NCBI GenBank assembly: GCA_016771945.1
Contig: QZLF01000002.1
Coordinates: 496,001-560,000 of the forward strand
DNA from: Candidatus Leucobacter sulfamidivorax
GTDB lineage: Bacteria; Actinomycetota; Actinomycetes; Actinomycetales; Microbacteriaceae
Reading direction: 5' to 3'
DNA length: 64,000 bases
Shown one piece after another: positions 26,968 to 36,417 of this stretch. The notes below the pieces were generated by a model. That model was not told where the DNA came from. It saw only the letters and a program-made list of their open reading frames with translations, and did not search any database. The translations under genes and the position numbers were made by a program. Each line of letters starts with the position of its first letter. The first letter of the stretch is position 1.

Positions 26968-27884
26968 CCCAGCTGCGCGTACGCGTACCGTCCACCAGCG
27001 CCAACCTCGGCCCCGGCTTCGACACCCTGGGCATCGCCCTCGCCTATGCGGACGAGCTCATCGTGGCCACGCGATCCGCCCCCGGCGCGACCGTGCGGGT
27101 GACGGGCGTCGGCGAGGGGGAGGTGCCGTGCGACGAGACCAACCTCGTCGTGCGCTCGGCCGCCCACGTCTACGAGCGCCTCGGCCGCACGATGCCGGGC
27201 CTCGAGATCCACGCGCACAATCGCATCCCGCACGGCCGCGGCATGGGCTCGTCGGGATCCGCCATCGTGGCGGGCGTCATGATCGCGGCGGGCCTGCTCG
27301 CCGACGCCCCCGCCGATCCGCTGCGGCTCGACGAGGACCGCCTGCTGCGCTTCGCGACCGACCTCGAGGGGCACCCGGACAACGTCGCCCCCGCGCTCTT
27401 CGGCGGCCTGACGATCGCCTGGACCGGGGAGGACGGCCCGCGCTTCAAGCGGCTCATGGTGCACCGCGGCATCTCGCCGCTCGTGCTGGTGCCCGAGTTC
27501 CGGATGTCGACCGAGCTCGCGCGCAGCCTGCAGCCGAAGCAGGTGCCGCACGAGGACGCAGTGTTCAACGTCTCGCGCTCGGCGCTGCTCGTCGCCGCGC
27601 TCACCCAGAGCCCCGAGCTGCTCTTCGAGGCCACCGAGGACCGCCTGCACCAGGACTACCGCGGCGAGGCGATGCCCGCGACGCGCGACCTCATCCGGGA
27701 GCTGCGCGACGCCGGCCACGCGGCGGTCGTCTCGGGGGCGGGGCCGTCGATCCTCGTGCTCGCGGCCGATCCCGCCGAACGGCTCGAGGCCGCGGAGATC
27801 GCCGCCATCCGGGCCGAGGCCTGGCAGCCGCTCTTCCTCGCCGTGGACAACCGAGGTGCTACAGTAGAGGAGATCCCTGCGTAG
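26964..27884 (+). CDS. thrB: homoserine kinase
   Basis: 306 residues, GHMP kinase phosphorylating homoserine on the way to threonine. VPSTSANLGPGFDTLG (8-23) and the ATP loop PHGRGMGSSGSA (89-100) are diagnostic; GHAAVVSGAGPSIL is the third GHMP motif. Translationally coupled to hom by a 4-nt overlap. thrC is not adjacent, unlike in many actinobacteria. Confidence 0.97.
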   Translation: MTQLRVRVPSTSANLGPGFDTLGIALAYADELIVATRSAPGATVRVTGVGEGEVPCDETNLVVRSAAHVYERLGRTMPGLEIHAHNRIPHGRGMGSSGSAIVAGVMIAAGLLADAPADPLRLDEDRLLRFATDLEGHPDNVAPALFGGLTIAWTGEDGPRFKRLMVHRGISPLVLVPEFRMSTELARSLQPKQVPHEDAVFNVSRSALLVAALTQSPELLFEATEDRLHQDYRGEAMPATRDLIRELRDAGHAAVVSGAGPSILVLAADPAERLEAAEIAAIRAEAWQPLFLAVDNRGATVEEIPA

Positions 27885-28052
27885 CACACTCCAGCGACGT
27901 CGTCGCGTGAGCGAACGGGTGGATCGTTTCCTCGCCGAACAGGCGGTGCCGAATGGCAGTGCCGAAGCGGTGATTCATTGCACGATCGTGTGCGGATCCC
28001 CGGGGCCGCGAAGGCTCCCGGCCGCGCTGCGTGCGTTCCCGAAAGGAATACC
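27885..28052 (+). promoter_or_regulatory. rho leader region
   Basis: 168 nt without a gene between thrB and rho. It ends with a good ribosome site GAAAGGA (28041-28047) before the GTG start. Rho genes often autoregulate in their leaders, but I see no strong conserved structure here. Confidence 0.3.
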
Positions 28053-29984
28053 GTGGAGCAGAACTCCGAAGAGACCACTGCGCCCGTCCAGGCGCAGACC
28101 GATGACGACCAAACCCGGCCCGGCGAGGCCGAGGCGCCCGAGGCGCCCGTCCGCCGCCGCGCCTCGCGCCGGGTGACGGCGCCCGCCGGCGAGGTCGTGC
28201 AGGCAGAGCCCCCGGCTCAGGCTCCGGCCGAGCCCGTGGCGGAGGCGCCCGCCGCCGAGCCCGCCGCGCCCGCCGAGGCGCCCAAGAAGCGCCAGTCCCG
28301 CGCCCGCAAGAAGGTCGAGGACGCCCCGGCCGAGGCGAGCGCCGACGCCGCCGCGCCGACCACCGATGCCGCGTCCGCCGACAGCGCTGCCGCCGATGGC
28401 GCCGAGGCCGCCGAGTCCGAGTCCGCCGCACCGAAGCGCCGCGCCACCCGCAGCCGCAGCAAGAAGGCCGCGGAGGAGGGCGCGCCCGCCGAGGGCGCCG
28501 CCGATGCCGAAGCCGAGGCCGCGGCCCCGGCCGCGCAGGCCGTTGCCGGGACCGAGACGCCCGCCGAGGCCGGCGCCGAGAACGGCTCCGCGCAGGGCGA
28601 GCAGGCCGCCGCGGAGCGTCCCTCCCGCGGCCGCGGATCGCGGCGCGCGAAGGCCGAGCCGAAGGCGGAAGCGGCGGGCGACGAGCCCGGCGAGGACGCG
28701 GAGAAGGCCGAGCGGCCGGAGCGTCCCGCGAGGGGTGCGCAGAACGGCGCGCAGCAGGCCAAGAACGGCGAGAGCCAGTCGCGCTCGAGCCGCACGCGTC
28801 AGCGCGAGCGCAAGCGCCGCCAGGGCGACGACCTCGAGCCCGAGATCGCCGAGGACGACGTGCTGCTGCCCATCGCGGGCATCCTCGACGTGCTCGACAA
28901 CTACGCCTTCGTGCGCACGAGCGGCTATCTGCCCGGCACGAACGACGTCTACGTGTCGCTCGGCCAGGTCAAGAAGTACGGCCTGCGCAAGGGCGACGCC
29001 GTGGTCGGCGCGATCCGCCAGCCCCGCGACGGCGATGGCGGCGGCCGCCAGAAGTACAACGCGATCGTCAAGGTCGACACCGTGAACTCGCGGCCCGCCG
29101 AGGAGAACCAGACGCGCCCCGAGTTCGCCGTGCTCACTCCGCTGAGCCCGGAGCAGCGACTGCGCCTCGAGACCGAGCCGCAGCGCCTGGCCACCCGCCT
29201 GGTCGACGTCTTCGCGCCCATCGGCAAGGGGCAGCGCGGCGTCGTCGTCGGCGCCCCGCGCACGGGCAAGAGCACCCTGCTGCTCGAGGCCGCCGACGCG
29301 ATCGCGAAGAACCACCCCGACGCGCACCTCATGCTCGTCACGGTCGACGAGCGGCCCGAGGAGGTCACCCGGCTGCAGCGCACCGTCGCCGGCGAGGTGA
29401 TCGCCTCGACCTTCGACCGCTCGGCCGAGGACCACGCGACCGTCGCCGAGCTCGCGGTCGAGCGCGCCAAGCGCCTCGTCGAGCTGGGGCACGACGTGGT
29501 GGTGCTCATCGACTCCCTGACGGCCCTCGTCGGCGCCTACAACCTGCTGGGCCCCGCCGCGAGCCGGCAGCCCGCGGGCCTCGTCGACCCGGCCGCCCTC
29601 GTCCCGGTGAAGCGCATCCTGGGCGCCGCCCGCAGCATCGAGAACGGCGGATCGCTCACGATCCTCGCCGCCGCGCAGTCGGGCTCCGCCTCGGACGACG
29701 CGATCCTCGCCGAGCTGCTCGGCACCGCGAACCTCGAGCTGCGACTGAGCCGCGAGCTGGCCGATCAGCGGCTGTTCCCCGCGGTCGACATCGCGGCGTC
29801 GGGCACCCGCCACGACGAGCTGCTCGTCGGCGACGCGGAATCCCAGGTGGTCGGCCGGCTGCGCCGGGCCCTCGCCGGGCGCGACGCCGCCGAGGCGCTC
29901 GAGTTCGTGCTGCAGCAGCTGCGCGACACCGGCTCGAACGTCGAGTTCCTCGCGCTGGCCCAGCGCACCCAGGGCCGCGCCTGA
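28053..29984 (+). CDS. rho: transcription termination factor Rho
   Basis: 643 residues; hexameric RNA helicase that ends transcription. The first ~240 residues are a disordered Ala/Glu/Pro/Arg-rich extension with basic patches ([21 protein letters not shown]), typical of high-GC actinobacterial Rho and thought to bind RNA. The RNA-binding core begins near [20 protein letters not shown]. Walker A is GAPRTGKST (400-408, Lys406), and DEVTRLQR-like, VVVLIDSLT and the Q/R-loop regions follow. The frame opens earlier at 27978, but GTG 28053 has the Shine-Dalgarno. Few other U-tract terminators are visible in the window, consistent with heavy use of Rho. Confidence 0.97.
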   Translation: MEQNSEETTAPVQAQTDDDQTRPGEAEAPEAPVRRRASRRVTAPAGEVVQAEPPAQAPAEPVAEAPAAEPAAPAEAPKKRQSRARKKVEDAPAEASADAAAPTTDAASADSAAADGAEAAESESAAPKRRATRSRSKKAAEEGAPAEGAADAEAEAAAPAAQAVAGTETPAEAGAENGSAQGEQAAAERPSRGRGSRRAKAEPKAEAAGDEPGEDAEKAERPERPARGAQNGAQQAKNGESQSRSSRTRQRERKRRQGDDLEPEIAEDDVLLPIAGILDVLDNYAFVRTSGYLPGTNDVYVSLGQVKKYGLRKGDAVVGAIRQPRDGDGGGRQKYNAIVKVDTVNSRPAEENQTRPEFAVLTPLSPEQRLRLETEPQRLATRLVDVFAPIGKGQRGVVVGAPRTGKSTLLLEAADAIAKNHPDAHLMLVTVDERPEEVTRLQRTVAGEVIASTFDRSAEDHATVAELAVERAKRLVELGHDVVVLIDSLTALVGAYNLLGPAASRQPAGLVDPAALVPVKRILGAARSIENGGSLTILAAAQSGSASDDAILAELLGTANLELRLSRELADQRLFPAVDIAASGTRHDELLVGDAESQVVGRLRRALAGRDAAEALEFVLQQLRDTGSNVEFLALAQRTQGRA

Positions 29985-30003
29985 TCCCGGGCGCGGAGGG
30001 AAG

Positions 30004-31077
30004 ATGTTCGAACAGGTCGAAGGCCTCGTCGCCGAGCACGGCCGGCTGCAGGACGAGCTGGCCGATCCCGCGCTGCACGCCGACGCCGCGCGCTCGAAGC
30101 GCGTCAACCGGCGCTACGCCGAGCTGAGCAAGATCAAGGCCGCCTACGAGCAGTGGCGGCAGCTCGGAGACGACCTCGAGGCCGCGCGGGAGCTCGCGAA
30201 GGAGGACGAGGCCTTCGCCGAGGAGATCCCGGGGCTCGAGGAGGCGCTCGCCGAGTCGCAGGAGAAGGTGCGCCGGCTGCTGATCCCGCGCGATCCAGAC
30301 GACGCCCGCGACGTGATCCTCGAGATCAAGGGCGGCGAGGGCGGCGCCGAGTCGGCGCTGTTCGGCGGCGACCTGCTGCGCATGTACATGCACTACGCCG
30401 AGTCCAAGGGCTGGAAGACCGAGATCCTCGAGAAGGACGAGAGCGACCTCGGCGGCTACAAGAACGTGCAGGTGGCGATCAAGTCGAACGCGAGCGACCC
30501 CTCGCAGGGGGTGTGGGCGCACCTCAAGTACGAGGGCGGCGTGCACCGCGTGCAGCGCGTGCCGGTCACCGAGTCGCAGGGGCGGATCCACACCTCGACG
30601 ACGGGCGTGCTCGTCTACCCCGAGGTGGACGAGCCCGAGGAGGTCGAGATCAACCAGAACGACCTCAAGATCGACGTCTACCGCTCGTCGGGCCCCGGCG
30701 GCCAGTCGGTCAACACCACCGACTCGGCGGTGCGCATCACTCACCTGCCCTCCGGCATCGTGGTGGCCATGCAGAACGAGAAGTCGCAGCTGCAGAACCG
30801 CGAGGCGGCCATGCGCGTGCTGCGGGCCCGCCTGCTCGCGAAGCAGCAGGAGGAGGCCGCGGCCGAGGCCTCGGCGCACCGCTCGAGCCAGATCCGCACG
30901 ATGGATCGCTCGGAGCGGATCCGCACCTACAACTTCCCCGAGAACCGCATCGCCGACCACCGCACCGGCTACAAGGCGTACAACCTCGACGCCGTGATGA
31001 ACGGCGCGCTCGACCCGGTCATCGAGTCGTGCATCCGCATGGACGAAGAACAGCGCCTCGCCGAACTCGGCCAGTAG
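30004..31077 (+). CDS. prfA: peptide chain release factor 1
   Basis: 357 residues; reads UAA/UAG and releases the peptide. GGQ is at residues 232-234 in [17 protein letters not shown]. The stop-recognition tripeptide is PVT in [14 protein letters not shown], as I recall from other actinobacteria. AGGGAAG precedes the ATG. The rho-prfA neighbourhood is conserved, but the usual next gene, prmC (which methylates the GGQ glutamine), is displaced 4.4 kb downstream. Its TAG stop forms the start of the next gene's -10. Confidence 0.98.
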   Translation: MFEQVEGLVAEHGRLQDELADPALHADAARSKRVNRRYAELSKIKAAYEQWRQLGDDLEAARELAKEDEAFAEEIPGLEEALAESQEKVRRLLIPRDPDDARDVILEIKGGEGGAESALFGGDLLRMYMHYAESKGWKTEILEKDESDLGGYKNVQVAIKSNASDPSQGVWAHLKYEGGVHRVQRVPVTESQGRIHTSTTGVLVYPEVDEPEEVEINQNDLKIDVYRSSGPGGQSVNTTDSAVRITHLPSGIVVAMQNEKSQLQNREAAMRVLRARLLAKQQEEAAAEASAHRSSQIRTMDRSERIRTYNFPENRIADHRTGYKAYNLDAVMNGALDPVIESCIRMDEEQRLAELGQ

Positions 31078-31080
31078 CAT
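31075..31080 (+). promoter_or_regulatory. predicted -10 element of the MFS gene, overlapping prfA stop
   Basis: TAGCAT begins with the prfA stop codon (31075-31077) and ends 6 nt before the ATG at 31087, predicting a leaderless mRNA. Confidence 0.5.
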
Positions 31081-31086
31081 GACCCT

Positions 31087-32490
31087 ATGACCGCGCGTCG
31101 CCCGATCCTGCCCTGGCTGGTCTGGGGCGCGGCCGCGCTCGCCTACGCGGTGGCGGTCGTCAACCGCTCGTCGCTGTCGGCGCTGGGACCGGCGGCCCAG
31201 GAGCACTTCGGCATCGACGCGACCACGCTCGCGATGTTCGCGGTGATCCAGCTCGTGGTCTACGCGGCGCTCCAGATCCCGGTGGGCGTGCTGCTCGACC
31301 GCTTCGGCTCGACCGTCATGATCCTGAGCGGCGGGGTGCTCATGATCGCGGGCCAGCTCGTGATGGCCACCGTCTCCGAGGTGTGGTTCGCGATCCTCGC
31401 CCGCATCCTCGTCGGCGCCGGCGACGCCTGCACCTTCATCAGCGTGATCCGCATGCTGCCGGAGTGGTTCTCGGTGCGGCAGATCCCCACACTCAGCCAG
31501 TTCACCGGTCTCATCGGCCAGGCGGGGCAGCTCGTCTCGGTGACGCCGCTCGCCCTGCTCGTCGGCATCGCCGGCTGGACGGGCGGCTTCCTCGGCGTGG
31601 TCGCGCTGGGCCTGCTCGTGACGCTGCTCGGGGCGGTGGTGCTGCGAGACCGACCCGGCGTCGGCACGCTGCTCGAGCGCGTGTTCGGACGCGCCGGCGG
31701 TGCCACGCGGCACGCCCGCTCGCTCGGCCAGGCCGACACGACGGGCACGCTCACCGCGCTCGCCCCGCCGCCGACGAGCCTGATGCCCGCGGCCCCGGCC
31801 CGGCGCCCGCGCCGCGTGCCGGGCGCGGGGTTCTGGCAGAGCGCGAAGCGCCTGCTCGCGATCCCGGGCGTGCGACTCGCGTTCTGGGTGCACTTCACCT
31901 CGCCCTTCGCCGCGACGGTGTTCATCCTGCTCTGGGGCACGCCGTTCCTCACCGGCGGCGTCGGCCTCGACCCGGGCGCCGCGCGCTCCCTGCTGAGCCT
32001 GACGATCCTCTCGAGCATGGCGGCCGGGCTGCTGCTCGGCCCCCTCACCTCCCGCTTCCTCGAGAAGCGGGTGCTCTTCAACATCGTCATCACGCTGGCG
32101 GTCGCCGCGGTCTGGATCGCCGTGCTGGTGTGGCCCGTCTCACCGCCCGTGTGGCTGCTGGTCGTGCTCGTCATCGTGATGCCGCTCGGCGGCCCCGCCT
32201 CGCTCATCTCCTTCGAGGTGGCGCGCTCGCACACCCCGCGCAGCTTCGCCGGCTTCGGCACGGGCCTCGTGAACACGGGCGGCTTCATCTCGGCGCTGCT
32301 CGTGATCCTGCTCATCGGGCTCGTGCTCGACCTGCAGGGCGCGGGCTCGCCCGAGCTCTACACGCTCGGCGCCTTCCGCTGGGCCTTCGCCGTGCAGATC
32401 CCGTTCTGGGGGCTCGGCCTGACGATGATCCTCGTCGAGCGGCGTCGCACGCTCCGCTGGATGAACGAGCACGGCCGCTCCCTGCGGTAG
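31087..32490 (+). CDS. major facilitator superfamily transporter
   Basis: 467 residues with about 12 transmembrane helices and a long basic cytoplasmic loop in the middle (about 205-260, with PARRPRRVPGAGFW). LLDRFGSTVMIL is the inter-helix 2-3 MFS motif. The overall wording (VVNRSSLSALGPAAQEHFG near the N-terminus) resembles actinobacterial nitrate/sugar-phosphate-type MFS members, but the substrate is unknown. It sits between prfA and prmC, so it looks like an insertion into a conserved block. Confidence 0.85.
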   Translation: MTARRPILPWLVWGAAALAYAVAVVNRSSLSALGPAAQEHFGIDATTLAMFAVIQLVVYAALQIPVGVLLDRFGSTVMILSGGVLMIAGQLVMATVSEVWFAILARILVGAGDACTFISVIRMLPEWFSVRQIPTLSQFTGLIGQAGQLVSVTPLALLVGIAGWTGGFLGVVALGLLVTLLGAVVLRDRPGVGTLLERVFGRAGGATRHARSLGQADTTGTLTALAPPPTSLMPAAPARRPRRVPGAGFWQSAKRLLAIPGVRLAFWVHFTSPFAATVFILLWGTPFLTGGVGLDPGAARSLLSLTILSSMAAGLLLGPLTSRFLEKRVLFNIVITLAVAAVWIAVLVWPVSPPVWLLVVLVIVMPLGGPASLISFEVARSHTPRSFAGFGTGLVNTGGFISALLVILLIGLVLDLQGAGSPELYTLGAFRWAFAVQIPFWGLGLTMILVERRRTLRWMNEHGRSLR

Positions 32491-32532
32491 CCCGCTCGCG
32501 CCTCCCCATCCTGCCCTGCTCCGCTCTGCGCC

Positions 32533-32598
32533 GCCCGCAATAGTGCAGTTGTTGTCGTCGCCTCAGAGTTGGACGACAACAACTGCATCTTCGCGGGC
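32533..32598. repeat. palindromic repeat, family P3, copy 1 (left of nuclease gene)
   Basis: A strong hairpin: TGCAGTTGTTGTCGTC pairs perfectly (16 bp) with GACGACAACAACTGCA around a 12-nt loop, extended by outer GCCCGC/GCGGGC. A related, decayed copy lies at 33719-33785 on the other side of the DUF559-type gene. Confidence 0.85.
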
Positions 32599-32714
32599 GG
32601 GCGGCGGGCCCCCGTTCGCAGTGCCCAGGGTCGAGGCGGCTGAAAGCTGTATGAGTTCGACCGATAGCTGGGGATAACCCGGTTTCCGTCGACGCTGTCA
32701 GCCACGCTGAAACC

Positions 32715-33686
32715 ATGCCCTCGTATCCTCCTCTGCCGAGAGAACTCGGCGATGAATTCAGCACCGTTCTGGAACAGAGCCTCGGAGTCACCGCCGGTCG
32801 TCTGAGATCGAGCGACTTGGAAGCGCCCTTCCGCGGTACGCGCATGCGCGGACCGACGCGTGCTGAGATCGACGCCGAGGCCGAAATCTCGAAACGGTAC
32901 AAGTTGCGGCACAAACGCGAACTCGCTCTGATCCGCTCTCTCGGCCGGAGACTGGTTCCGGGCCAGTTCGTCAGCCACAGAAGCGCCGCCCTGCTCTGGG
33001 AAGCGCCCATGCGCTGGACTCGCGAACCGTTGCTGCATGCGACGGCGCTGCGGCCGAAGACTCAGCCGCGAATCAGAGGAGTGATCGGGCATGCGATGAA
33101 CGTCGAACGCTGCGGAATCCGGCAGCGGGACGGGGTGGCAGTCGCCGATCCCGCCACTACCTGGGCGATGCTCGCCGATCTGCCGCTCGCGGAACTTGTC
33201 GCGGTCGGTGACTACTTCGTGCGGGTCTACCGGCCGGGCTATGGGCGGCGCAACGTCGGACGGCCGTCGCACGCGACCATCGCGGATCTCGAACGCACGG
33301 TTTCGCTCGGGCGCTGGCGGGGCCAGCCTCGCCTCGAGTGCGCGTTGAGGCTAATTCGGGAGGATTCGTGGTCGCCGAAGGAGTCGGCGGTCAGGGTTGA
33401 GCTCGTGGCGGCCGGGTTGCCCGAACCGGTACTGAACGTCGACCTCTTCGATGTGGAGGGCAGCTTCATCGCCTGTCCCGACATGGTGTACCCGGAGTAT
33501 CGGGTCGCGGTGGAATATCAGGGCGAAATGCACAATGAGACGTACGCGGAGGACATTGAGCGGGTCGAACGTCTGCGCGCGGCGGGCTGGATCGTCATCC
33601 AGGTGACCAAGGTGCTCCTCGCGCGGCCGAGAGAACTGGTGCGACGGGTCGAGAGGGACCTGCGCGCACGCGGCTGGCGGGGATGA
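32715..33686 (+). CDS. DUF559-type (PD-(D/E)xK, Vsr-like) endonuclease-domain protein
   Basis: 323 residues. The C-terminal ~110 residues have the Vsr/DUF559 fold pattern: Glu223 in PKESAVRVEL, Asp256 in CPDMVYPEYRVAVEYQG, Glu267-x-Gln269, then LRAAGWIVIQVT. The usual third residue is Lys or Asp rather than Gln, so activity is uncertain. The N-terminal part (about 45-190, with SHRSAALLWEAPMRW and ATTWAMLADL) resembles the AbiEi-like N-terminal regions of similar Microbacteriaceae proteins; this is a recollection. Codon use is less GC3-biased than in neighbours (many AAA, TTG, GAA, ATT codons), and palindromic repeats lie on both sides, which together suggest acquisition by transfer. Function unknown; a defence or toxin-like role is possible. 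Confidence 0.7.
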   Translation: MPSYPPLPRELGDEFSTVLEQSLGVTAGRLRSSDLEAPFRGTRMRGPTRAEIDAEAEISKRYKLRHKRELALIRSLGRRLVPGQFVSHRSAALLWEAPMRWTREPLLHATALRPKTQPRIRGVIGHAMNVERCGIRQRDGVAVADPATTWAMLADLPLAELVAVGDYFVRVYRPGYGRRNVGRPSHATIADLERTVSLGRWRGQPRLECALRLIREDSWSPKESAVRVELVAAGLPEPVLNVDLFDVEGSFIACPDMVYPEYRVAVEYQGEMHNETYAEDIERVERLRAAGWIVIQVTKVLLARPRELVRRVERDLRARGWRG

Positions 33687-33718
33687 TCGCGATGGTGGGG
33701 CTGCCTGGCCGGCTCTCG

Positions 33719-33785
33719 ACCCGCAACAGTGCAGTTGATGCTGTCCCGCCGTGGCTAAACGACAACGCCTGCATCATTGCTGCTT
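33719..33785. repeat. palindromic repeat, family P3, copy 2 (right of nuclease gene)
   Basis: ACCCGCAACAGTGCAGTTGATGCTGTC aligns with GCCCGCAATAGTGCAGTTGTTGTCGTC of copy 1; the right arm (GACAACGCCTGCATCATTGC) is its imperfect complement, so the hairpin is partly decayed. The rest of the 119-nt gap before cysE holds nothing else I recognise. Confidence 0.65.
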
Positions 33786-33805
33786 GCAGCAGCTCCAGGA
33801 ACCGC

Positions 33806-34381
33806 TCAGATCACGTAGAAGTCGGCCTCGTCAGGCCGCTCGGCGCGCGCGAGCGGCGAGCCGCGCCGGGGCCGCGCCTGCGCCGGGATGCCGGTGAGCG
33901 TGCTCCAGGGCTCGGCCGAGTTCACGACGACCGCGTTGGCGCCCACCGCGCAGTCGTGGCCGAGCACGACCGGTCCGAGCAGCTTCGCACCGGCGCCGAT
34001 GACGCAGCGGTCGCCGATCGTGGGGTGGCGCTTGCCGGTGTCGTGGCCGGTGCCGCCGAGCGTCACGCCGTGGTAGATGAGCACGTCGTCGCCGATCTCC
34101 GCCGTCTCGCCGATCACGACGCCCATGCCGTGGTCGATGAAGAGGCGCCGGCCGATGCGCGCTCCGGGGTGGATCTCGATGCCGGTGAAGAAGCGCGTCA
34201 GCTGGGAGAGCGCGCGGGGCAGGAAGCGCATGCCGCGCCGCCACATCGCATGCGCGACGCGGTGCCACCAGACCGCGTGCAGGCCCGAGTAGGTGAGGAA
34301 CACGGAGACGCCGCCCCGCGCGGCCGGGTCGTGGCTGCGCGCGGCGGCGACGTCTTCGCGGATGCGGCTGAAGATGCTCAA
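33806..34381 (-). CDS. cysE: serine O-acetyltransferase
   Basis: 191 residues; makes O-acetylserine from serine and acetyl-CoA for cysteine synthesis. The left-handed beta-helix with hexapeptide repeats is clear: [22 protein letters not shown], then [21 protein letters not shown] and [18 protein letters not shown]; the DH pair in FIDHG is catalytic. Start: no ATG or GTG fits the N-terminus; a TTG at 34381 ([14 protein letters not shown]) gives the family length but has no good Shine-Dalgarno, so translation may depend on coupling to cysK, whose stop is 23 nt upstream. Confidence 0.92.
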   Translation of the reverse strand: MSIFSRIREDVAAARSHDPAARGGVSVFLTYSGLHAVWWHRVAHAMWRRGMRFLPRALSQLTRFFTGIEIHPGARIGRRLFIDHGMGVVIGETAEIGDDVLIYHGVTLGGTGHDTGKRHPTIGDRCVIGAGAKLLGPVVLGHDCAVGANAVVVNSAEPWSTLTGIPAQARPRRGSPLARAERPDEADFYVI

Positions 34382-34404
34382 GTCGACTGGGGAGCCCGGG
34401 GGCT

Positions 34405-35340
34405 TCAGACCTCGAGATCCTCGAACAGCACGGTCGAGAAGTAGCGCTCGCCGAAGTCGGGGACGACGACGACGATCCGCTTGCCCGCGTTCTCGGGGCG
34501 CTTCGCGACCTCGACGGCGGCCCAGACCGCGGCGCCGCCCGAGATGCCGGCGAGGATGCCCTCGTCGGTGCCGAGGGCGCGCGCCTTCGCGATCGAGTCG
34601 GCGAGCGTCACGTCGATGACCTCGTCGTAGACCTCGCGGTCCAGGATCGCCGGGATGAAGTTCGCGCCCAGACCCTGGATCTTGTGGGGGCCGGGCTCGC
34701 CGCCCGACAGGATCGGCGAGTCGATCGGCTCGACCGCGACCACCTTGATGTTCGGGTTCTGCTCCTTGAGGTAGCCGCCCGCGCCGGTGATGGTGCCGCC
34801 GGTGCCGATGCCCGAGACGAGGATGTCGACGGTGCCGTCGGTGTCGTTCCAGATCTCCGGGCCGGTGGTGGCGCGGTGGATCGCGGGGTTGGCGGGGTTC
34901 GCGAACTGCTGGGCGAGCACGGCGCCCGGGGTGTTCGCGGCGATCTCCTCGGCCTTCGCGACGGCGCCCTTCATGCCGAGGGGGCCCTCGGTGAGCACGA
35001 TCTCGGCGCCGTAGGCCGCGAGCAGCTTGCGGCGCTCGATGCTCATGGTCTCGGGCATGGTGAGGATCACGCGGTAGCCGCGCGCGGCGCCCACGAAGGC
35101 GAGTGCGATGCCGGTGTTGCCGCTCGTGCCCTCGACGATGGTGCCGCCGGGCTGCAGCGCACCCGACTGCTCGGCCGCGTCGATGATGGCGATGCCGATG
35201 CGGTCCTTGACGCTGCCGGCGGGGTTGTAGAACTCGAGCTTTGCGAGCACCTCGGCGCCGGCGCCGTCGGTGACGCGGTTCAGGCGGACGAGCGGCGTGT
35301 TGCCGAAGGCCTGCGTGATGTTCTCGTTGATCCGTGCCAT
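34405..35340 (-). CDS. cysK: cysteine synthase A (O-acetylserine sulfhydrylase)
   Basis: 311 residues, PLP enzyme forming cysteine from O-acetylserine and sulfide. [13 protein letters not shown] holds the PLP lysine, [11 protein letters not shown] the substrate loop and [15 protein letters not shown] the phosphate-binding loop. The C-terminal third ([18 protein letters not shown]) is complete. First gene of a cysK-cysE operon; the two proteins normally form the cysteine synthase complex. Its -10 and a palindrome lie about 65-80 nt upstream. Confidence 0.97.
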   Translation of the reverse strand: MARINENITQAFGNTPLVRLNRVTDGAGAEVLAKLEFYNPAGSVKDRIGIAIIDAAEQSGALQPGGTIVEGTSGNTGIALAFVGAARGYRVILTMPETMSIERRKLLAAYGAEIVLTEGPLGMKGAVAKAEEIAANTPGAVLAQQFANPANPAIHRATTGPEIWNDTDGTVDILVSGIGTGGTITGAGGYLKEQNPNIKVVAVEPIDSPILSGGEPGPHKIQGLGANFIPAILDREVYDEVIDVTLADSIAKARALGTDEGILAGISGGAAVWAAVEVAKRPENAGKRIVVVVPDFGERYFSTVLFEDLEV

Positions 35341-35403
35341 GGGTGAGCCTCAATCCTTCGCTGTGAGTCGTGTCAACCCGCGGGCGGGTCGCGAACCACC
35401 CAA

Positions 35404-35420
35404 AACTATACCGCCTAGTT
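35404..35420. promoter_or_regulatory. cysK promoter with overlapping inverted repeat
   Basis: AACTA-N7-TAGTT is a 5-bp inverted repeat. On the minus strand the same stretch contains TATAGT (35410-35405), a good -10 for cysK. A repressor bound here would block the cysK-cysE promoter. The AT-rich character stands out from its surroundings. The regulator is unknown. Confidence 0.5.
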
Positions 35421-35499
35421 ATCAGATCATTCGCCTGAGGTTATGTTTTGCGACGCGAGATGACGTGCGTCCGATGCTGTGAACGGTCTTCACGGTGAC

Positions 35500-35505
35500 T
35501 AGGGT
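35500..35505 (+). promoter_or_regulatory. predicted -10 element of prmC (leaderless)
   Basis: TAGGGT ends 7 nt before the GTG at 35513. The GGGGGA between them is too close to the start codon to act as a normal Shine-Dalgarno, which supports leaderless initiation. Confidence 0.45.
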
Positions 35506-35512
35506 TGGGGGA

Positions 35513-36400
35513 GTGCATACGGAAAGCGAGGGCCGCCCGGTCGGCGAGCTGATGGGCGAGATCGCGGATCGCCTGGGCGCCGCGGGCATCGAGCATCCGG
35601 CGGCGGACGCCGAACTGCTGCTCGGGCATGTGCTGGGGGTCTCCCGCGGGCGCGTGCAGGCGCTCGCCGTCACGGGATCCCGCGCCTCCGCGGAGCAGGC
35701 CGAGGCGGCTCTGGATCTCGCCGGCGAGCGCGCCCGTCGCGTGCCGCTGCAGCACCTGACAGGGCGGGCGCCGTTCCGCGGCATCGAGCTCGAGGTCGGC
35801 CCCGGCGTCTTCGTGCCCCGCCCCGAGACCGAGGGGGTGGCGCAGCTCGCGATCGACGCGCTCGCGTCCGTGCCCGATCCGGCGCCGACGGCCGTGGACC
35901 TCTGCACCGGCAGCGGCGCGATCGCCCTCGCGATCGCGAACGAGGTGCCCACGGCCCATGTCTGGGCGGTGGAGAAGAGCCGCGAGGCGCACGCCTGGGC
36001 CGAGCGCAACGTCTCGGCGCTCGGGGACGGCCGGGTGGGGCTGCTGCTCGGCGATGCGGCGGATGCCGCGGCCCTGCTGCCCGAGGGGCTGCTCGGCCGG
36101 GTGCACGTGCTGGTATCGAACCCGCCCTACGTGCCCGACGCGATGGTGCCGCGCGATCCGGAGGTGCGCGATCACGACCCGGGGCTCGCCCTCTACGGCG
36201 GCCCCGACGGTCTCGACCTCGTACGGGTGATCAGCAAGGTCGGCCTCGAGCTCGTCGCCCCGGGCGGCGCGATCGTGATCGAGCACGCGGAGACGCAGGG
36301 CGCGGCGATCCGCTCGCTGCTCGCGGCCGACGGCTGGCGCGCGCCGGCCACGCACCCCGACCTCACGCTGCGCGACCGCACGACGACCGCCGTGCGCTGA
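35513..36400 (+). CDS. prmC: peptide chain release factor N5-glutamine methyltransferase
   Basis: 295 residues; methylates the GGQ glutamine of release factors with AdoMet. The N-terminal helical domain precedes the Rossmann methyltransferase with FVPRPETEGV, DLCTGSGAIALAIA and the catalytic NPPY in VLVSNPPYVPD. GTG 35513 is preferred to GTG 35495 by homology and -10 position. It is normally adjacent to prfA; here four genes intervene. A palindromic repeat follows 17 nt after the stop. Confidence 0.95.
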   Translation: MHTESEGRPVGELMGEIADRLGAAGIEHPAADAELLLGHVLGVSRGRVQALAVTGSRASAEQAEAALDLAGERARRVPLQHLTGRAPFRGIELEVGPGVFVPRPETEGVAQLAIDALASVPDPAPTAVDLCTGSGAIALAIANEVPTAHVWAVEKSREAHAWAERNVSALGDGRVGLLLGDAADAAALLPEGLLGRVHVLVSNPPYVPDAMVPRDPEVRDHDPGLALYGGPDGLDLVRVISKVGLELVAPGGAIVIEHAETQGAAIRSLLAADGWRAPATHPDLTLRDRTTTAVR

Positions 36401-36417
36401 GCCGGGCCGCCGGATCC

